NCBI GenBank assembly: GCA_012518835.1
Contig: JAAYRH010000012.1
Coordinates: forward strand, 1 to 32,300
DNA: 32,300 nt
Reading direction: 5' to 3'
DNA from: Aeromonadales bacterium
GTDB taxonomy: Bacteria; Pseudomonadota; Gammaproteobacteria; Enterobacterales; Aeromonadaceae
The position numbers were made by a program, and so were the translations under genes. Positions within the stretch are counted from its first letter, which is position 1; each line of letters begins with the position of its first letter. The notes under the pieces are model-generated. The model saw only the letters and a program-made list of their open reading frames with translations, ran no database searches and was not told where the DNA came from. Below, piece after piece: positions 17,455-26,343 of this stretch.

Positions 17455-18372
17455 TCACGGCTTATTTAGTAAACAGTCGGTCATATCGTCGGCTAACTGT
17501 TGTATAAAGACGAAATAGCTCTGTGGTCCGGGCGCAATATCTGTGGCGAGCGGGTCTAATGACCCCAGTTTAGCTTCAGTATTACGTAGTACGGCGCTGA
17601 CCACGGCAGGCTTAAATTGCGGCTCGGCAAATACGCACTTTGCTTTGGCTTGTTTAAGTGCCTGATGAATTTCCGCCACCGTTTTGGCTCCCGGCGCACG
17701 GGCTGGATTCACGGTAAAGTGGCCTAATGCAGGAAGTTGGTAGTGCTGCTCCCAATAGCTATAAGCATCATGGAAGACAAAGTACCCTATGCCGCGCGCG
17801 GGTGCTAACTGGCGAGTGATACGCTGGTCGACTGCGGTTAATGCAGTTTGAAATTGCTGCAGATTGCGTTGGTAACGACTGCTATTATCGGGATCAAGCG
17901 TGGTTAAACGGTCTGCTAGCAATTGTGCTATTTGCTCGGCTTGATGAGGATCCAACCAAATATGCACGTCTTGGGTGCCATGATCATGTGGATGGTCGTG
18001 GTGGTCTTCATGGTTTTCAATGGCTACTTTATGATGCTTGTGCTCATGTTCATGCTCATTATGCTCTTCGCTCATTAAGGGCAGTAGCATTAAACTGTTG
18101 GCTTTTTTTTCTAGCACCGGCGCTAAAAAACGTTCTAACTCGGGGCCGACCCATAGCACAAGATCGGCGCGCTTTATTTTACGCACATCGGAGGGGCGCA
18201 AGGCATAATCATGCGGCGAGCTGCCGGGTGGTAATAATAATTGCGTCTCGGTTACCCCCTCGGTGATGGCGCTGGCAATGAGTTGCAAAGGCTTTATGGT
18301 AGCAAGCACTTCTACGGCTCGCGCTTGAGAGAGTGGCACTAGCATGAGGGCGAGCAGTAATAAGGCTTTCAT
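17455..18372 (-). CDS. znuA: Zinc ABC transporter, periplasmic zinc-binding protein
   Basis: 305 residues. A signal peptide (hydrophobic LLLLALMLVPL, cleavage near ARA at 17-19) leads to the cluster-9 solute-binding fold. Zinc ligands are probably His54 (SSPHDYALRPSD), His137 (DVHIWLDP) and His201 (FHDAYSYWE). A His/Asp/Glu-rich loop at 104-131 (several HEH and HDH motifs) marks a zinc-specific ZnuA, as opposed to a manganese binder. It delivers Zn(II) to ZnuBC in the inner membrane. It is divergent from znuC with a 15-base palindrome between them, the classic Zur-controlled arrangement. mepM lies downstream and may be partly co-transcribed. Confidence 0.97.
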   Translation of the reverse strand: MKALLLLALMLVPLSQARAVEVLATIKPLQLIASAITEGVTETQLLLPPGSSPHDYALRPSDVRKIKRADLVLWVGPELERFLAPVLEKKANSLMLLPLMSEEHNEHEHEHKHHKVAIENHEDHHDHPHDHGTQDVHIWLDPHQAEQIAQLLADRLTTLDPDNSSRYQRNLQQFQTALTAVDQRITRQLAPARGIGYFVFHDAYSYWEQHYQLPALGHFTVNPARAPGAKTVAEIHQALKQAKAKCVFAEPQFKPAVVSAVLRNTEAKLGSLDPLATDIAPGPQSYFVFIQQLADDMTDCLLNKP

Positions 18373-18413
18373 AAGAGCATCCGAGAGTAAGGTGGAATGG
18401 TATAATTAGGTAA

Positions 18414-18428
18414 TGTTATAATATAACA
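18414..18428. promoter_or_regulatory. Zur-like operator between znuA and znuC
   Basis: TGTTATAATATAACA is a perfect 15-base palindrome lying between the divergent znuA and znuC starts. It agrees with the TGTTATAnTATAACA core typical of gammaproteobacterial Zur boxes. Zur with zinc bound should repress both transcripts from this single site. It lies 27 bases before the preferred znuC ATG. Confidence 0.82.
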
Positions 18429-18454
18429 AAATGACATGTAAAGGCATAAAGCAC

Positions 18455-19192
18455 ATGGGCAAACTAATAGAGCTAAATGACGTTGGGCTGACTATAGGTG
18501 GCAACGTTATTTTAGAGCGAATTTCACTGACGCTGCTTCAAGGCGAGATACTGACCATAGTAGGGCCAAATGGTGCCGGTAAAAGTTCATTAATTAAATT
18601 AGTACTGCAACTCACTAAAGGCCATACCGGGACCCTATGGCGTAAAGCGGGGCTGCGGGTGGGCTATGTACCACAAAAACTCCACCTAGATCCAGTATTA
18701 CCGATCACAGTCGCGCGTTTTATGAGTTTATCTCATGGCCGGCGGCTCACCGTAGCGCAAGCGTTAATGAAAGTAGGAGCAGAGCGGCTAGCCGATAGAG
18801 CCATGCAAGCTTTATCCGGTGGCGAAATGCAGCGCGTTTTATTAGCGCGGGCGCTGATGATGCAACCAGAATTACTTATTTTAGATGAGCCGGCGCAAGG
18901 AGTAGATGTACATGGACAAACCGAACTCTATGCCTTAATTAAGCAGCTTAGTGATGAGCTAAATTGTGGTGTGTTAATGGTGTCTCACGACTTACACTTA
19001 GTGATGGCCAGCACCCACAGTGTTATTTGTCTTAATCAGCATATTTGTTGCCATGGTGAACCCCATGATGTGGCACGCCACCCTGAGTTTGCGCGCTTAT
19101 TTGGCCGCCCAGAGCTTGAGCAATTAGCGGTTTATACCCACCATCATCACTGCGATGATGACCATAGCGGAGATGTACGTCATGTGGGATAG
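18455..19192 (+). CDS. znuC: Zinc ABC transporter, ATP-binding protein
   Basis: 245 residues from the ATG at 18455 (MGKLIELND); a longer frame from 18431 would start next to the Zur-like palindrome and does not match the family N-terminus. Walker [10 protein letters not shown] is at 37-45, the Q-loop in YVPQKL at 71-76, the LSGGE signature at 120-124, Walker B LLILDEP at 140-146 and the H-loop histidine at 178. The C-terminus carries HHHH and further Asp/His residues, as in other ZnuC proteins. It powers zinc uptake through ZnuB. TAAAGGC precedes the ATG by about 9 bases. The 3' end overlaps znuB by 11 bases. Confidence 0.96.
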   Translation: MGKLIELNDVGLTIGGNVILERISLTLLQGEILTIVGPNGAGKSSLIKLVLQLTKGHTGTLWRKAGLRVGYVPQKLHLDPVLPITVARFMSLSHGRRLTVAQALMKVGAERLADRAMQALSGGEMQRVLLARALMMQPELLILDEPAQGVDVHGQTELYALIKQLSDELNCGVLMVSHDLHLVMASTHSVICLNQHICCHGEPHDVARHPEFARLFGRPELEQLAVYTHHHHCDDDHSGDVRHVG

Positions 19193-19970
19193 TTTCTTGC
19201 TCTACGCGCTATTTGCGGGCATTGGTATTGCGATTCTTGCCGGCCCCCTAGGTAGCTTTGTGGTGTGGCGGCGCATGGCTTATTTTGGTGATACCCTAGC
19301 GCACTCTTCGTTATTAGGTATTGCGTTTGGTTTAATGCTGCAAATTGATCTTACCTTAGCAGTGTTAGCGGCTTGTTTGTGCTTAGGAATTTTACTGGCC
19401 GCGCTGCAAAGTAGTAGTTGGCTGGCAACTGATACCTTACTGGGAATTTTAGCTCACACGTCTTTATCGCTCGGGTTAGTGGCACTGGCCTTTATGGATA
19501 ATGTGCGGGTCGACTTAATGGCTTATTTATTTGGTGACCTATTAGCCATCCAGCTGGTGGACTTATATTGGATTTATGGCGGCGGCGCTGTATTGCTACT
19601 CGTGCTGCGCCACTATTGGAGCCAATTATTATCGATTACGGTAAGTGAAGAGCTGGCACGAGTAGAGGGGATACGTGTAGAAGCCCTTAAATTATTATTA
19701 TTAATGATGATCAGCATTTTAATTGCCGTGGCGATGAAGTTTGTAGGTGCGCTTATTATTACCTCCTTGCTCATTATTCCCGCCGCAACGGCGCGACGCT
19801 TTAGTCGGACACCCGAGCAAATGGCGTGGTACGCCATGGGGTTTGGTATTGTGGCGGTATTGGGAGGCTTACAGCTGTCTATTAGTCACGACACGCCCGC
19901 AGGGCCTTCCGTGGTGGTAATAGCGGCAGCACTATTTTTAGGTTCTCAGCTGATCCCTAAGCGAGGCTAG
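19182..19970 (+). CDS. znuB: Zinc ABC transporter, membrane permease
   Basis: 262 residues from the ATG at 19182 ([13 protein letters not shown]), which gives the family length (E. coli 261) and has GGAG 9 bases upstream; the ATG at 19155 is less likely. Conserved ABC-3 family segments are clear: [27 protein letters not shown], cut short here as [12 protein letters not shown] and FGDTLAHSS, then [14 protein letters not shown] and [16 protein letters not shown]. It has about eight membrane helices. It overlaps znuC by 11 bases in another frame, so coupled translation is likely. The stop is 5 bases from that of the convergent gene. Confidence 0.96.
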   Translation: MWDSFLLYALFAGIGIAILAGPLGSFVVWRRMAYFGDTLAHSSLLGIAFGLMLQIDLTLAVLAACLCLGILLAALQSSSWLATDTLLGILAHTSLSLGLVALAFMDNVRVDLMAYLFGDLLAIQLVDLYWIYGGGAVLLLVLRHYWSQLLSITVSEELARVEGIRVEALKLLLLMMISILIAVAMKFVGALIITSLLIIPAATARRFSRTPEQMAWYAMGFGIVAVLGGLQLSISHDTPAGPSVVVIAAALFLGSQLIPKRG

Positions 19971-19975
19971 TGTTA

Positions 19976-20560
19976 TTACGTTGCCAGCGCCTGTTGCATG
20001 CGACGCCGTAATGCGGGCACGGTTTCTTGTTCAAACCAAGGGTTTTTGCTTAACCAATAGCGATTGCGCGGCGAGGGGTGGGGCAGCGGAAATAATGCGG
20101 GGCCAACGTCTCGCCAGTGATACACGGTTTCCGTTAAGGTGCGATAGCGTTTTTTTAAGTAATAACGCTGTGCATATTGGCCAATGAGTAAAGTAAGCTC
20201 AATGTTAGGCAGCTGCTCTAATAGCTGCTGATGCCATGTTGGCGCGCATTCGGGGCGAGGTGGTAGGTCGCCGCTTTTTCCGCGACCTGGGTAACAAAAG
20301 CCCATGGGCATAATAGCGAATAGGGTTGGATCATAAAATTGTTCGCGGCTCACTTGTAACCAACTGCGTAGCGTATCGCCGCTGGGATCATTCCACGGGA
20401 TCCCAGTAGCATGCACACGCGTACCGGGGGCTTGACCAATAATCATAATGCGAGCTTGAGGCGCCATTTGTACCACTGGTCGTGGGCCTAGGGGTAAATG
20501 AGCCTGACAAAGCTGACAGGCTCTGACTTGGGCTAATAACTGCGCAAAATCGTTATTCAT
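19976..20560 (-). CDS. Uracil-DNA glycosylase-like protein with probable iron-sulfur cluster
   Basis: 194 residues from the ATG at 20560, chosen because GGAGG stands 4 bases upstream; a start at 20578 would add six residues. The UDG-superfamily motifs are GQAPG (43-47) and HPSPRN near the C-terminus. Four cysteines at 15, 18, 89 and 105 (C-x2-C ... C-x15-C) match the 4Fe-4S spacing of family 4/5 uracil-DNA glycosylases. The family removes uracil from DNA; this GQAPGTRVHATGIPWNDPSG-type subfamily is widespread but less well characterised than Udg4. It lies 27 bases downstream of the dehydrogenase gene on the same strand and is probably co-transcribed with it. Confidence 0.82.
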   Translation of the reverse strand: MNNDFAQLLAQVRACQLCQAHLPLGPRPVVQMAPQARIMIIGQAPGTRVHATGIPWNDPSGDTLRSWLQVSREQFYDPTLFAIMPMGFCYPGRGKSGDLPPRPECAPTWHQQLLEQLPNIELTLLIGQYAQRYYLKKRYRTLTETVYHWRDVGPALFPLPHPSPRNRYWLSKNPWFEQETVPALRRRMQQALAT

Positions 20561-20587
20561 GACGCCTCCGGTTAGCATTAACTCATC

Positions 20588-21532
20588 TTAATAGCCAAGG
20601 TGAAAATCTACTACCCCTTCCATGGTTTTACCTTCTATATAACGTAAATAGTTTCGACTAAAACGGGTGACGATTTGCTCAGGAAAGCTATAGCCTGAGT
20701 TATGCGGCGTAATTACCACGTTAGGCATATCCCACAGTGGGCTGGCCGCTGGTAGAGGCTCGGTGGCAAAAACATCTAATACCGCGGCACCCATGTGCCC
20801 ATGACGGAGCGCTTCAATTAAAGCACCTTCATCAATCACATCCCCTCGACCAACGTTAAAAAAGATAGCGCTGGGCTTAAAATGCTTAATACGCTCATTA
20901 TTAAATAGACCTCGAGTGTGAGGCGTGGAAGGCAAGACACTGACCACCACATCGGCTCGCGACAATATATTATTTAAGGCGGGCAGCTGGTAGGTGTTAT
21001 CAAAACCGGGCGCTTCTCGTCCGGTACGATTGATCCCTAATACCGTCATACCAAAATGTTTAGCGGTTTGCGCGACATGCTGACCAATGCTGCCCGTGCC
21101 CATGATGAGCATGGTTTTGCCGTTTAAGCTTTGATAGGGCAGCGGCTGCCAATTATGTAAACGTTGCTGCTCTTTATAGTGACGAATATGGCGAGTGAGC
21201 GCCAACAGATGCCCAAATACATATTCACTGATCAAAGAACCAAAGATGCCACGGATATTAGTGAGCTGATAATCCTTTCGGCATTCGGGATCTAATAACA
21301 GATCCACGCCGGCGTAAGTCGACTGTGCCCATTTGAGTGCAGTCGCTGTTTTTAATCGGGCACGCAGCCGAGCCGGCTCGCCCAGTAAAATGTCGGCGCG
21401 AGGTAAGGCGGCTTGAATATCGGCTTCTTGCTCGGGCGCTAAAATAGTCAGTCCGGGTAAATAAGCGTTTTGTAACAGCGCTTTATACTGTGCATTATCT
21501 TGGCTTAGTAGTAATAGGGTATGTTTTGCCAT
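20588..21532 (-). CDS. D-isomer-specific 2-hydroxyacid dehydrogenase (GhrA-like)
   Basis: 314 residues. The dinucleotide-binding GTGSIG is at 145-150. The catalytic triad of the family is present as Arg229 (NVGRGD), Glu258 (ATEPLP) and His277 (TPHNSG). The C-terminal HNSGYSFPEQI resembles GhrA-type glyoxylate/hydroxypyruvate reductases (E. coli GhrA has 312 residues), but the substrate cannot be fixed from sequence. An AAGGAGAG ribosome-binding site precedes the ATG. The uracil-DNA glycosylase-like gene follows on the same strand. yjaG diverges from it. Confidence 0.87.
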   Translation of the reverse strand: MAKHTLLLLSQDNAQYKALLQNAYLPGLTILAPEQEADIQAALPRADILLGEPARLRARLKTATALKWAQSTYAGVDLLLDPECRKDYQLTNIRGIFGSLISEYVFGHLLALTRHIRHYKEQQRLHNWQPLPYQSLNGKTMLIMGTGSIGQHVAQTAKHFGMTVLGINRTGREAPGFDNTYQLPALNNILSRADVVVSVLPSTPHTRGLFNNERIKHFKPSAIFFNVGRGDVIDEGALIEALRHGHMGAAVLDVFATEPLPAASPLWDMPNVVITPHNSGYSFPEQIVTRFSRNYLRYIEGKTMEGVVDFHLGY

Positions 21533-21695
21533 ACCGTCTCTCCTTAATATGCTTTTGATGGCGGTATTTATGATGACTTATGCGACAATATACCCGCATC
21601 AACTCATTACCCGCGTATGCAGCCTAACGTGTGAATTGTGGCCGTCCTGGTTCATGATGACAAAAAAACGGCCGCTTAACCACAAGGAAATATCC

Positions 21696-22274
21696 GTGTT
21701 CGGTGATAAATTTTATAAAAAAATCAACAAACTAGCCCCTTGGCAGCAAACCGTATTTGCACTGGCCTTGGCTGAGCGTATGTATCCAAATTATCAGCTG
21801 TTTAGTGATACGGCTGAGTTTGGCAATGGCGCTCAATTTCGCGACACCTTAGATACCTTATGGACTTATTTAACTGTTAAAGGCTCACGAGTTGACTTAA
21901 GTGCCGAGCTAGACGCGTTTGAAAAACTGATCCCCGATCCTACGCGTTTTGAGCACTACGGCGCGTATCCGGCGCTAGATGCCTGTGTGGCCCTTGGCGC
22001 GGCTTATAACTCGGTGATTTGCCGGGTAGGCGAAGAGGCTGTTGAAGCGAGCAGCGCTTCATTAGGCACAGTGGCGGGCTTTGTTGATTTATTAGCAGAG
22101 CGTGAGCTTAGTGAAACAGAGCTTTATGATAATGAGCTATTTATGGCAGAAATGGAGTTTCAAGTTGAGCTGTTAGACCGAGTCAGTCAGCCCAGAGATG
22201 CCGATACGATTTTGGCGATCCGCAAGTTTTCTGCTCAAGAAGGCGTGTCTAATATTGGCATTAGCCTAGAATAA
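21696..22274 (+). CDS. yjaG: YjaG family protein (DUF416)
   Basis: 192 residues from a GTG at 21696. The open frame runs up to an ATG at 21549, but the GTG has AAGGAAA 5 bases upstream and gives a protein as long as E. coli YjaG (196). Conserved features are LAERMYPNYQLF, YGAYPALDACVALG and the C-terminal SNIGISLE. The cellular role of the family is not established; no catalytic motif is visible and it is probably a small helical cytosolic protein. It is divergent from the dehydrogenase gene. Confidence 0.85.
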   Translation: MFGDKFYKKINKLAPWQQTVFALALAERMYPNYQLFSDTAEFGNGAQFRDTLDTLWTYLTVKGSRVDLSAELDAFEKLIPDPTRFEHYGAYPALDACVALGAAYNSVICRVGEEAVEASSASLGTVAGFVDLLAERELSETELYDNELFMAEMEFQVELLDRVSQPRDADTILAIRKFSAQEGVSNIGISLE

Positions 22275-22347
22275 GCTGCAGTTATTAGGTGGGTGATCGA
22301 AGCTTGGTCACCCATATTTATAGAGTAACTGACAGCTATTGATTCCA

Positions 22348-22821
22348 TTATTCGTGTAGCAGACTGCCTACTTGCAACATAGGAGCAACGTCTAAATCAT
22401 TGGCGTTCATCATTGATGAGACCCGCTGTACAGAAGAAAGTAATAAATTTTGCTCCCACGGCTCTAACGCTTGAAAGCGTTGAATAAAGCTTTCTTGCAA
22501 TGGACGAGGAGCGGTTTTCAATTTCTCTATTCCTTCTTCGGTGAGCACCGCATAGACTTTGCGCTTGTCGGTTTGGCTGCGCTCCCGGCGCACTAAATCT
22601 TTTTGTACTAAGCGGTCGATAATCGTAGTCGCTGTGGCTTGACTCATATGAGTGGCCTGAGCCAATCTACGCATGCTGATGTCGTTATTACTGCCTATCG
22701 CCTGCAACAGCAATAACTGAGGACCCGTGAGGCCCGAGACTTTACTGAGCTGGCGAGAGTGTAAGTCAATAGCACGAATAATTTGGCGCAGCGCCACCAG
22801 CACTTCTTCATGTTTATCCAA
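22348..22821 (-). CDS. MarR-family transcriptional regulator
   Basis: 157 residues from a TTG start at 22821, with AGG 6 bases upstream; no better in-frame ATG lies near and the N-terminus MDKHEEVLVALRQIIRAIDL fits the family. The winged helix-turn-helix spans about 49-95: MRRLAQATHMSQATATTIID, then the wing with D85-x-R87 and LT at 93-94, as in MarR proteins. It should bind DNA as a dimer and lose affinity on ligand binding. Neither neighbour is an obvious efflux or catabolic target, so its regulon is unknown. Confidence 0.9.
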   Translation of the reverse strand: MDKHEEVLVALRQIIRAIDLHSRQLSKVSGLTGPQLLLLQAIGSNNDISMRRLAQATHMSQATATTIIDRLVQKDLVRRERSQTDKRKVYAVLTEEGIEKLKTAPRPLQESFIQRFQALEPWEQNLLLSSVQRVSSMMNANDLDVAPMLQVGSLLHE

Positions 22822-22897
22822 AATATACCTGCCGATGGTTAGCTAGATTGATGCACAAGATAACCAAAATCGTGCGCGTATTAAAGGTAGGGGCAGT

Positions 22898-23434
22898 TTA
22901 GCGCCATTGAATAAGTTGTAAATCGATATTTTGCTCACCGTCGGTGAGCTGTACTTCTGCTTCTTGTAAGGTCGCAAATAAGTCTATATTGCGAGCACAC
23001 AGCTGCGCGAGCTGGGCGGGTTGGGGATCTGCAAGGTGATAAATCTGCAAACGGGGGAGTTTAGTTAACTCATCCGCGTGTTTATTCCACCATTCTAAAG
23101 CGCTGCGACCGCCATAACTATAAACCACCACAGCTTCGGCACGGGAGAGGGCTTGTTTAATGCGTTTCACGCTGGGCTCGCCTAACTCTCCCCATAATAA
23201 AATGTGGCCATCAGCGCTGGTTAACCAAAACTCGGGTTCGTCGTTGCTGCTCAACCCTTTGGTAAAGCGCAAATGTGGGTCGGCATGGCGCATAAAAGCC
23301 AATAGGCGCACCATTAATCGAGTATCCGTTTCAGAAGGGTGCTGAGCCACGGTGACGTGGTGCTCTTGATAATAATGGCGGTGTAAATCACTGATGTTCA
23401 TGCGGACTTTATGCAAGGTAGCGGCGAGCGCCAT
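22898..23434 (-). CDS. yaeQ: YaeQ family protein
   Basis: 178 residues from the ATG at 23434 (MALAATLHK), matching E. coli YaeQ (181 residues, starting MALKAT). An upstream extension of the frame to 23590 overlaps the next gene's promoter and is rejected. Conserved segments are HPSET (32-36), LLAFMRHAD, FTKGLSSNDEPEFW and WGELGEPSVKRIKQA. YaeQ adopts a PD-(D/E)XK nuclease-like fold, but its biochemical function is not established. GAGAGA serves as ribosome-binding site. It diverges from the YdjM-like gene. Confidence 0.93.
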   Translation of the reverse strand: MALAATLHKVRMNISDLHRHYYQEHHVTVAQHPSETDTRLMVRLLAFMRHADPHLRFTKGLSSNDEPEFWLTSADGHILLWGELGEPSVKRIKQALSRAEAVVVYSYGGRSALEWWNKHADELTKLPRLQIYHLADPQPAQLAQLCARNIDLFATLQEAEVQLTDGEQNIDLQLIQWR

Positions 23435-23521
23435 AATCAATATCTCTCTAAAAGGCCGTATCTTAACGACAAGCTTTGAGCAAAGCGAATGAAGCAACAC
23501 TTCTGTTGAGTTAGTATTTAG

Positions 23522-23541
23522 ACCTGTTTTTTTATCCAGTA
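23522..23541. promoter_or_regulatory. LexA-like SOS box upstream of the YdjM-like gene
   Basis: The essential gammaproteobacterial LexA core CTG-N10-CAG is complete (23524-23539), with a T-rich spacer and the CAGTA right end; the outer left bases deviate from consensus. It lies about 50 bases before the chosen ATG of the YdjM-like gene. E. coli ydjM is a known SOS gene, which makes the match more credible. Confidence 0.55.
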
Positions 23542-23588
23542 TGGCCATGGTATCATTGGTATTCATATTCGCCGTAATAGCAGAGTTC

Positions 23589-24263
23589 ATGGCAGATTTT
23601 AAAACTCATATTCAAGTCGCATCCCTTATCAGTGGCAGTGCAGCAGGTACCTTAGCTTGGGCCGAGCTCGTCAGCTTGCCCGAGTCTGGACTATTATGGT
23701 TAGCGGGCAGTCTGGGCGGTATTATGCCCGATATTGATGCCGATACTTCGCGTTCGATGCGCATTATCTTTCGCTTGTTTGCTACTTTAGCCACCAGCCT
23801 CGTTTTACTCTATGGTCGCCAATACTTGTCTTTACCCGATACCGTACTGCTTGGCTTAGTGAGTTATTTTGGGGTGCGCTATCCCTTAAGCTGGGGCTTT
23901 GCCCGTCTCACAGTACACAGGGGCAGCCTACATTCTTTATTGGCCAATTTAGTTTTTGCTGGCATAGGGGTCACTATTAGCTATCGCTTATTTGAGCTGA
24001 GTCCTGAATTAGCCTGGTGGGTGGGTATTTTTATTTTCTTTGGTGCGGTTATCCATTTATTGCTCGATGAGATGTACAGCATCGATCTTGAAGGGCGACG
24101 GCTAAAAAGCTCCTTTGGCACCGCATTTAAGGTGATGCAATGGCCAGCTTTGCTACCTAATCTTGCTTTACTGGGAGTGTTAGCCTTGTGTCTGTGGACT
24201 GGGCCAAGCTTAACGTCGTTACAGCTAGTGCTACAGCAACTATGGCCTGTTTCTTACATCTGA
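23589..24263 (+). CDS. Membrane-bound metal-dependent hydrolase, YdjM-like (DUF457 type)
   Basis: 224 residues from the ATG at 23589 (MADFKTHIQV); the frame is open to an ATG at 23541, but that one abuts the LexA-like box. Likely metal-binding residues are His7, the PDIDAD motif (47-52), HRGSLHS (110-116) and His156/Asp160 (HLLLDE). Several hydrophobic segments (about 34-46, 63-76, 86-97, 118-132, 143-157 and 180-200) mark an inner-membrane protein. E. coli YdjM shares the fold and motifs and is induced in the SOS response; the reaction is unknown. It lies between yaeQ (divergent) and purC. Confidence 0.82.
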   Translation: MADFKTHIQVASLISGSAAGTLAWAELVSLPESGLLWLAGSLGGIMPDIDADTSRSMRIIFRLFATLATSLVLLYGRQYLSLPDTVLLGLVSYFGVRYPLSWGFARLTVHRGSLHSLLANLVFAGIGVTISYRLFELSPELAWWVGIFIFFGAVIHLLLDEMYSIDLEGRRLKSSFGTAFKVMQWPALLPNLALLGVLALCLWTGPSLTSLQLVLQQLWPVSYI

Positions 24264-24360
24264 TAAGATAATAAGGTCGAGCTAGATTGCTACACTGCGA
24301 TTAAAGAATAATAAATGGCACACACAGCTGCGTTAATCCACCACACACAGGACACAATTC

Positions 24361-25464
24361 ATGAGCCTTGCAGACAAGGTACTGGCCGTTAATAACGACC
24401 TGCCAATCCGTACTCAACAACCAGTACACAGCGGTAAAGTACGCTCGGTATATTGGTTAACGGCCGAAGATAGTCGCCGTCTTATTCAAGAAAAAGGCTA
24501 TGCCCTTGCCCCTGATGCGCCTTTAGCCATCATGGTGATCAGTGATCGTATTTCTGCCTTTGATTGTATCTGGCACGGTGAAGACGACCTATTAGGCGTA
24601 CCCGGTAAAGGGGCCGCGCTTAATGCCATTGCTAATCATTGGTTTACGCTATTTCGTGAGCAAGGCTTGGCCGATAGTCATATTGTCGATATACCTCATC
24701 CTTTTGTTTGGATAGTTCAACAAGCCACGCCCATTAAAATTGAAGCCATAGCGCGACAATATATTACCGGCTCAATGTGGCGCAGCTATGCGAAAGGGGA
24801 GCGGGTGTTTTGTGGTATACAGTTACCTGATGGCTTAGAGAAAGATCAAAAACTGCCCGAGCTGTTGATAACACCTTCTACTAAAGGAGTATTGCAGGGT
24901 ATTCCTGGTGTACCCGCAGTGGATGACGTAAACATTACTCGCCAAGATATAGTTGACCATTTTGCCGCTTTTAATTTTCAAAGCGTTGATGATATTGCGC
25001 ATTATGAACGGTTGTTAACAGAAGGTTTTGGCGTGATTAGCCAAGCACTTGCCAAGATCGATGAAATATTTGTCGACACTAAATTTGAATTTGGCTATGT
25101 AAAAGATGACGAAGGTAAACCTAAGCTAATTTATATGGACGAAGTGGGTACTCCTGATTCTTCACGAATGTGGGATGGTGCGGCTTATCGAGCAGGACAA
25201 ATTGTAGAAAACTCCAAAGAAGGCTTTCGTCAATTATTACTTAATTACTTCCCTGACCCCGATATTTTATTAAATAAAGACCGCATGGCCGAGCGAGAAG
25301 CCTTAGCGCGAGACAACGCGCTACCGGTTTCGGTATTAATGGCTATCTCTAAGACCTATATGGACATTGCAGAAAAGATTACTGGCCAACCGCTGATACT
25401 ATCGGATAACCCTAAAGCGGACATTATTGCTATTCTGGATAAAGAGTATGGGCTGATTGATTAA
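24361..25464 (+). CDS. purC: Phosphoribosylaminoimidazole-succinocarboxamide synthase (long form)
   Basis: 367 residues, the longer SAICAR synthase type also seen in vibrios and shewanellas, against about 237 in E. coli PurC. The N-terminal HSGKVRSVY (23-31) is the ATP-binding segment, SDRISAFD is at 61-68, then [17 protein letters not shown], and [15 protein letters not shown] carries the second signature. It joins aspartate to CAIR with ATP in purine synthesis. AGGA is 8 bases before the ATG. No PurR-like box is evident in the 97 bases upstream. A strong terminator is shared with the convergent crp gene. Confidence 0.95.
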   Translation: MSLADKVLAVNNDLPIRTQQPVHSGKVRSVYWLTAEDSRRLIQEKGYALAPDAPLAIMVISDRISAFDCIWHGEDDLLGVPGKGAALNAIANHWFTLFREQGLADSHIVDIPHPFVWIVQQATPIKIEAIARQYITGSMWRSYAKGERVFCGIQLPDGLEKDQKLPELLITPSTKGVLQGIPGVPAVDDVNITRQDIVDHFAAFNFQSVDDIAHYERLLTEGFGVISQALAKIDEIFVDTKFEFGYVKDDEGKPKLIYMDEVGTPDSSRMWDGAAYRAGQIVENSKEGFRQLLLNYFPDPDILLNKDRMAEREALARDNALPVSVLMAISKTYMDIAEKITGQPLILSDNPKADIIAILDKEYGLID

Positions 25465-25487
25465 CGCTTTACTTAGCTAGTGGTAAT

Positions 25488-25517
25488 AAAAAACCCGGAC
25501 GCGGCCGGGTTTTTTTA
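25488..25517. terminator. Bidirectional terminator between purC and crp
   Basis: ACCCGG and CCGGGT pair around ACGCGG, flanked by an A-run on the left and TTTTTTT on the right. It serves purC on the plus strand and crp on the minus strand. Confidence 0.92.
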
Positions 25518-25537
25518 TGGGTTAGTAACAACGTACC

Positions 25538-26176
25538 TTAACGAGTACCAAACACCACAATTGTTTTGCCGTGGGCAGAAATAAGATTCTGCTCTTCTAG
25601 CATTTTTAGAATGCGGCCCACCGTTTCACGTGAACAGCCGACAATCTGGCCAATTTCTTGTCGAGTAATTTTGATCTGCATGCCATCAGGGTGCGTCATA
25701 GCATCAGGCTCACGAGCCAAGCTTAATAAGGTTTCCGCAATACGGCCGGTGACGTCCAGAAACGCCAGGTCCCCTACTTTTTGACTAGTGGTCTGTAGAC
25801 GCTGTGCCATTTGTGCAGAAACGCGCATTAAAATCTCATGATTAACCTGAATTAACTGGCGAAATTTTTTGTAAGAGATTTCTGCCACTTCACAAGGGGA
25901 CTTGGCACGAACCCAAGCAGTACGTAGCGGGTTGTCAGTATCAACAAAGAGTCCCAGCTCACCAATAAAGTCGCCTTTATTAAGATAAGACAGGATCATT
26001 TCTTTCCCATCTTCATCTTTAATGAGCACAGATACCGAGCCTTTAACGATATAGTATAAGGTCTCTGACTTTTCACCTGCATGAATTAACGAACTTTTTG
26101 CAGGGTACTTATGAATATGACAATGAGATAAAAACCATTCTAAAGTAGGATCACTTTGAGGCTTGCCAATAACCAT
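25538..26176 (-). CDS. crp: cAMP receptor protein (CRP)
   Basis: 212 residues from the ATG at 26176 ([16 protein letters not shown]); AAGGA lies 5-6 bases upstream, and the upstream ATG of the open frame is rejected on family grounds. Nearly identical to E. coli CRP (210). The cyclic-nucleotide domain has GELGLF (72-77) and Arg85, with Thr86 where E. coli has Ser83. A two-residue insertion sits in the loop before it ([12 protein letters not shown]). The recognition helix region [19 protein letters not shown] (172-190) is unchanged, so the TGTGA-type sites should be conserved. It diverges from yhfA as in E. coli. Confidence 0.98.
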   Translation of the reverse strand: MVIGKPQSDPTLEWFLSHCHIHKYPAKSSLIHAGEKSETLYYIVKGSVSVLIKDEDGKEMILSYLNKGDFIGELGLFVDTDNPLRTAWVRAKSPCEVAEISYKKFRQLIQVNHEILMRVSAQMAQRLQTTSQKVGDLAFLDVTGRIAETLLSLAREPDAMTHPDGMQIKITRQEIGQIVGCSRETVGRILKMLEEQNLISAHGKTIVVFGTR

Positions 26177-26244
26177 ATTTATTCCTTTTAAGTGCGGGGG
26201 CATCGGCCTAGCAAGCAGGCTGCCTGATAAGTATATAATCTGAT

Positions 26245-26273
26245 AGCATAAAAGGCTTACGTAATATCATCAA
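26245..26273 (-). promoter_or_regulatory. Sigma-70 promoter for crp
   Basis: On the minus strand TTGATG (26273-26268) and TATGCT (26250-26245) are separated by 17 bases, upstream of crp. This implies a leader of about 60 bases. A GCCT-N7-AGGC hairpin (26206-26220) lies in that leader. Confidence 0.5.
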
Positions 26274-26343
26274 GTGCTTAAGTGTTTTTATCCGTCTCGC
26301 GAGTAATAAAGCGATAATATAGTGTTTTTAATAGGAAAAAGTT

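Noticed and set aside
17841-18266. 141-codon plus-strand frame inside znuA
   Set aside because: Its His/Cys-rich translation arises from the antisense of the znuA histidine loop; no start signal and no family resemblance.
21549-21695. N-terminal extension of yjaG from the ATG at 21549
   Set aside because: A GTG at 21696 has a better-placed AAGGAAA and gives the family length; the extension has no family match and overlaps the promoter region.
23435-23590. 52-residue N-terminal extension of yaeQ
   Set aside because: E. coli YaeQ begins at the internal Met; the extension is read through the promoter region of the next gene.
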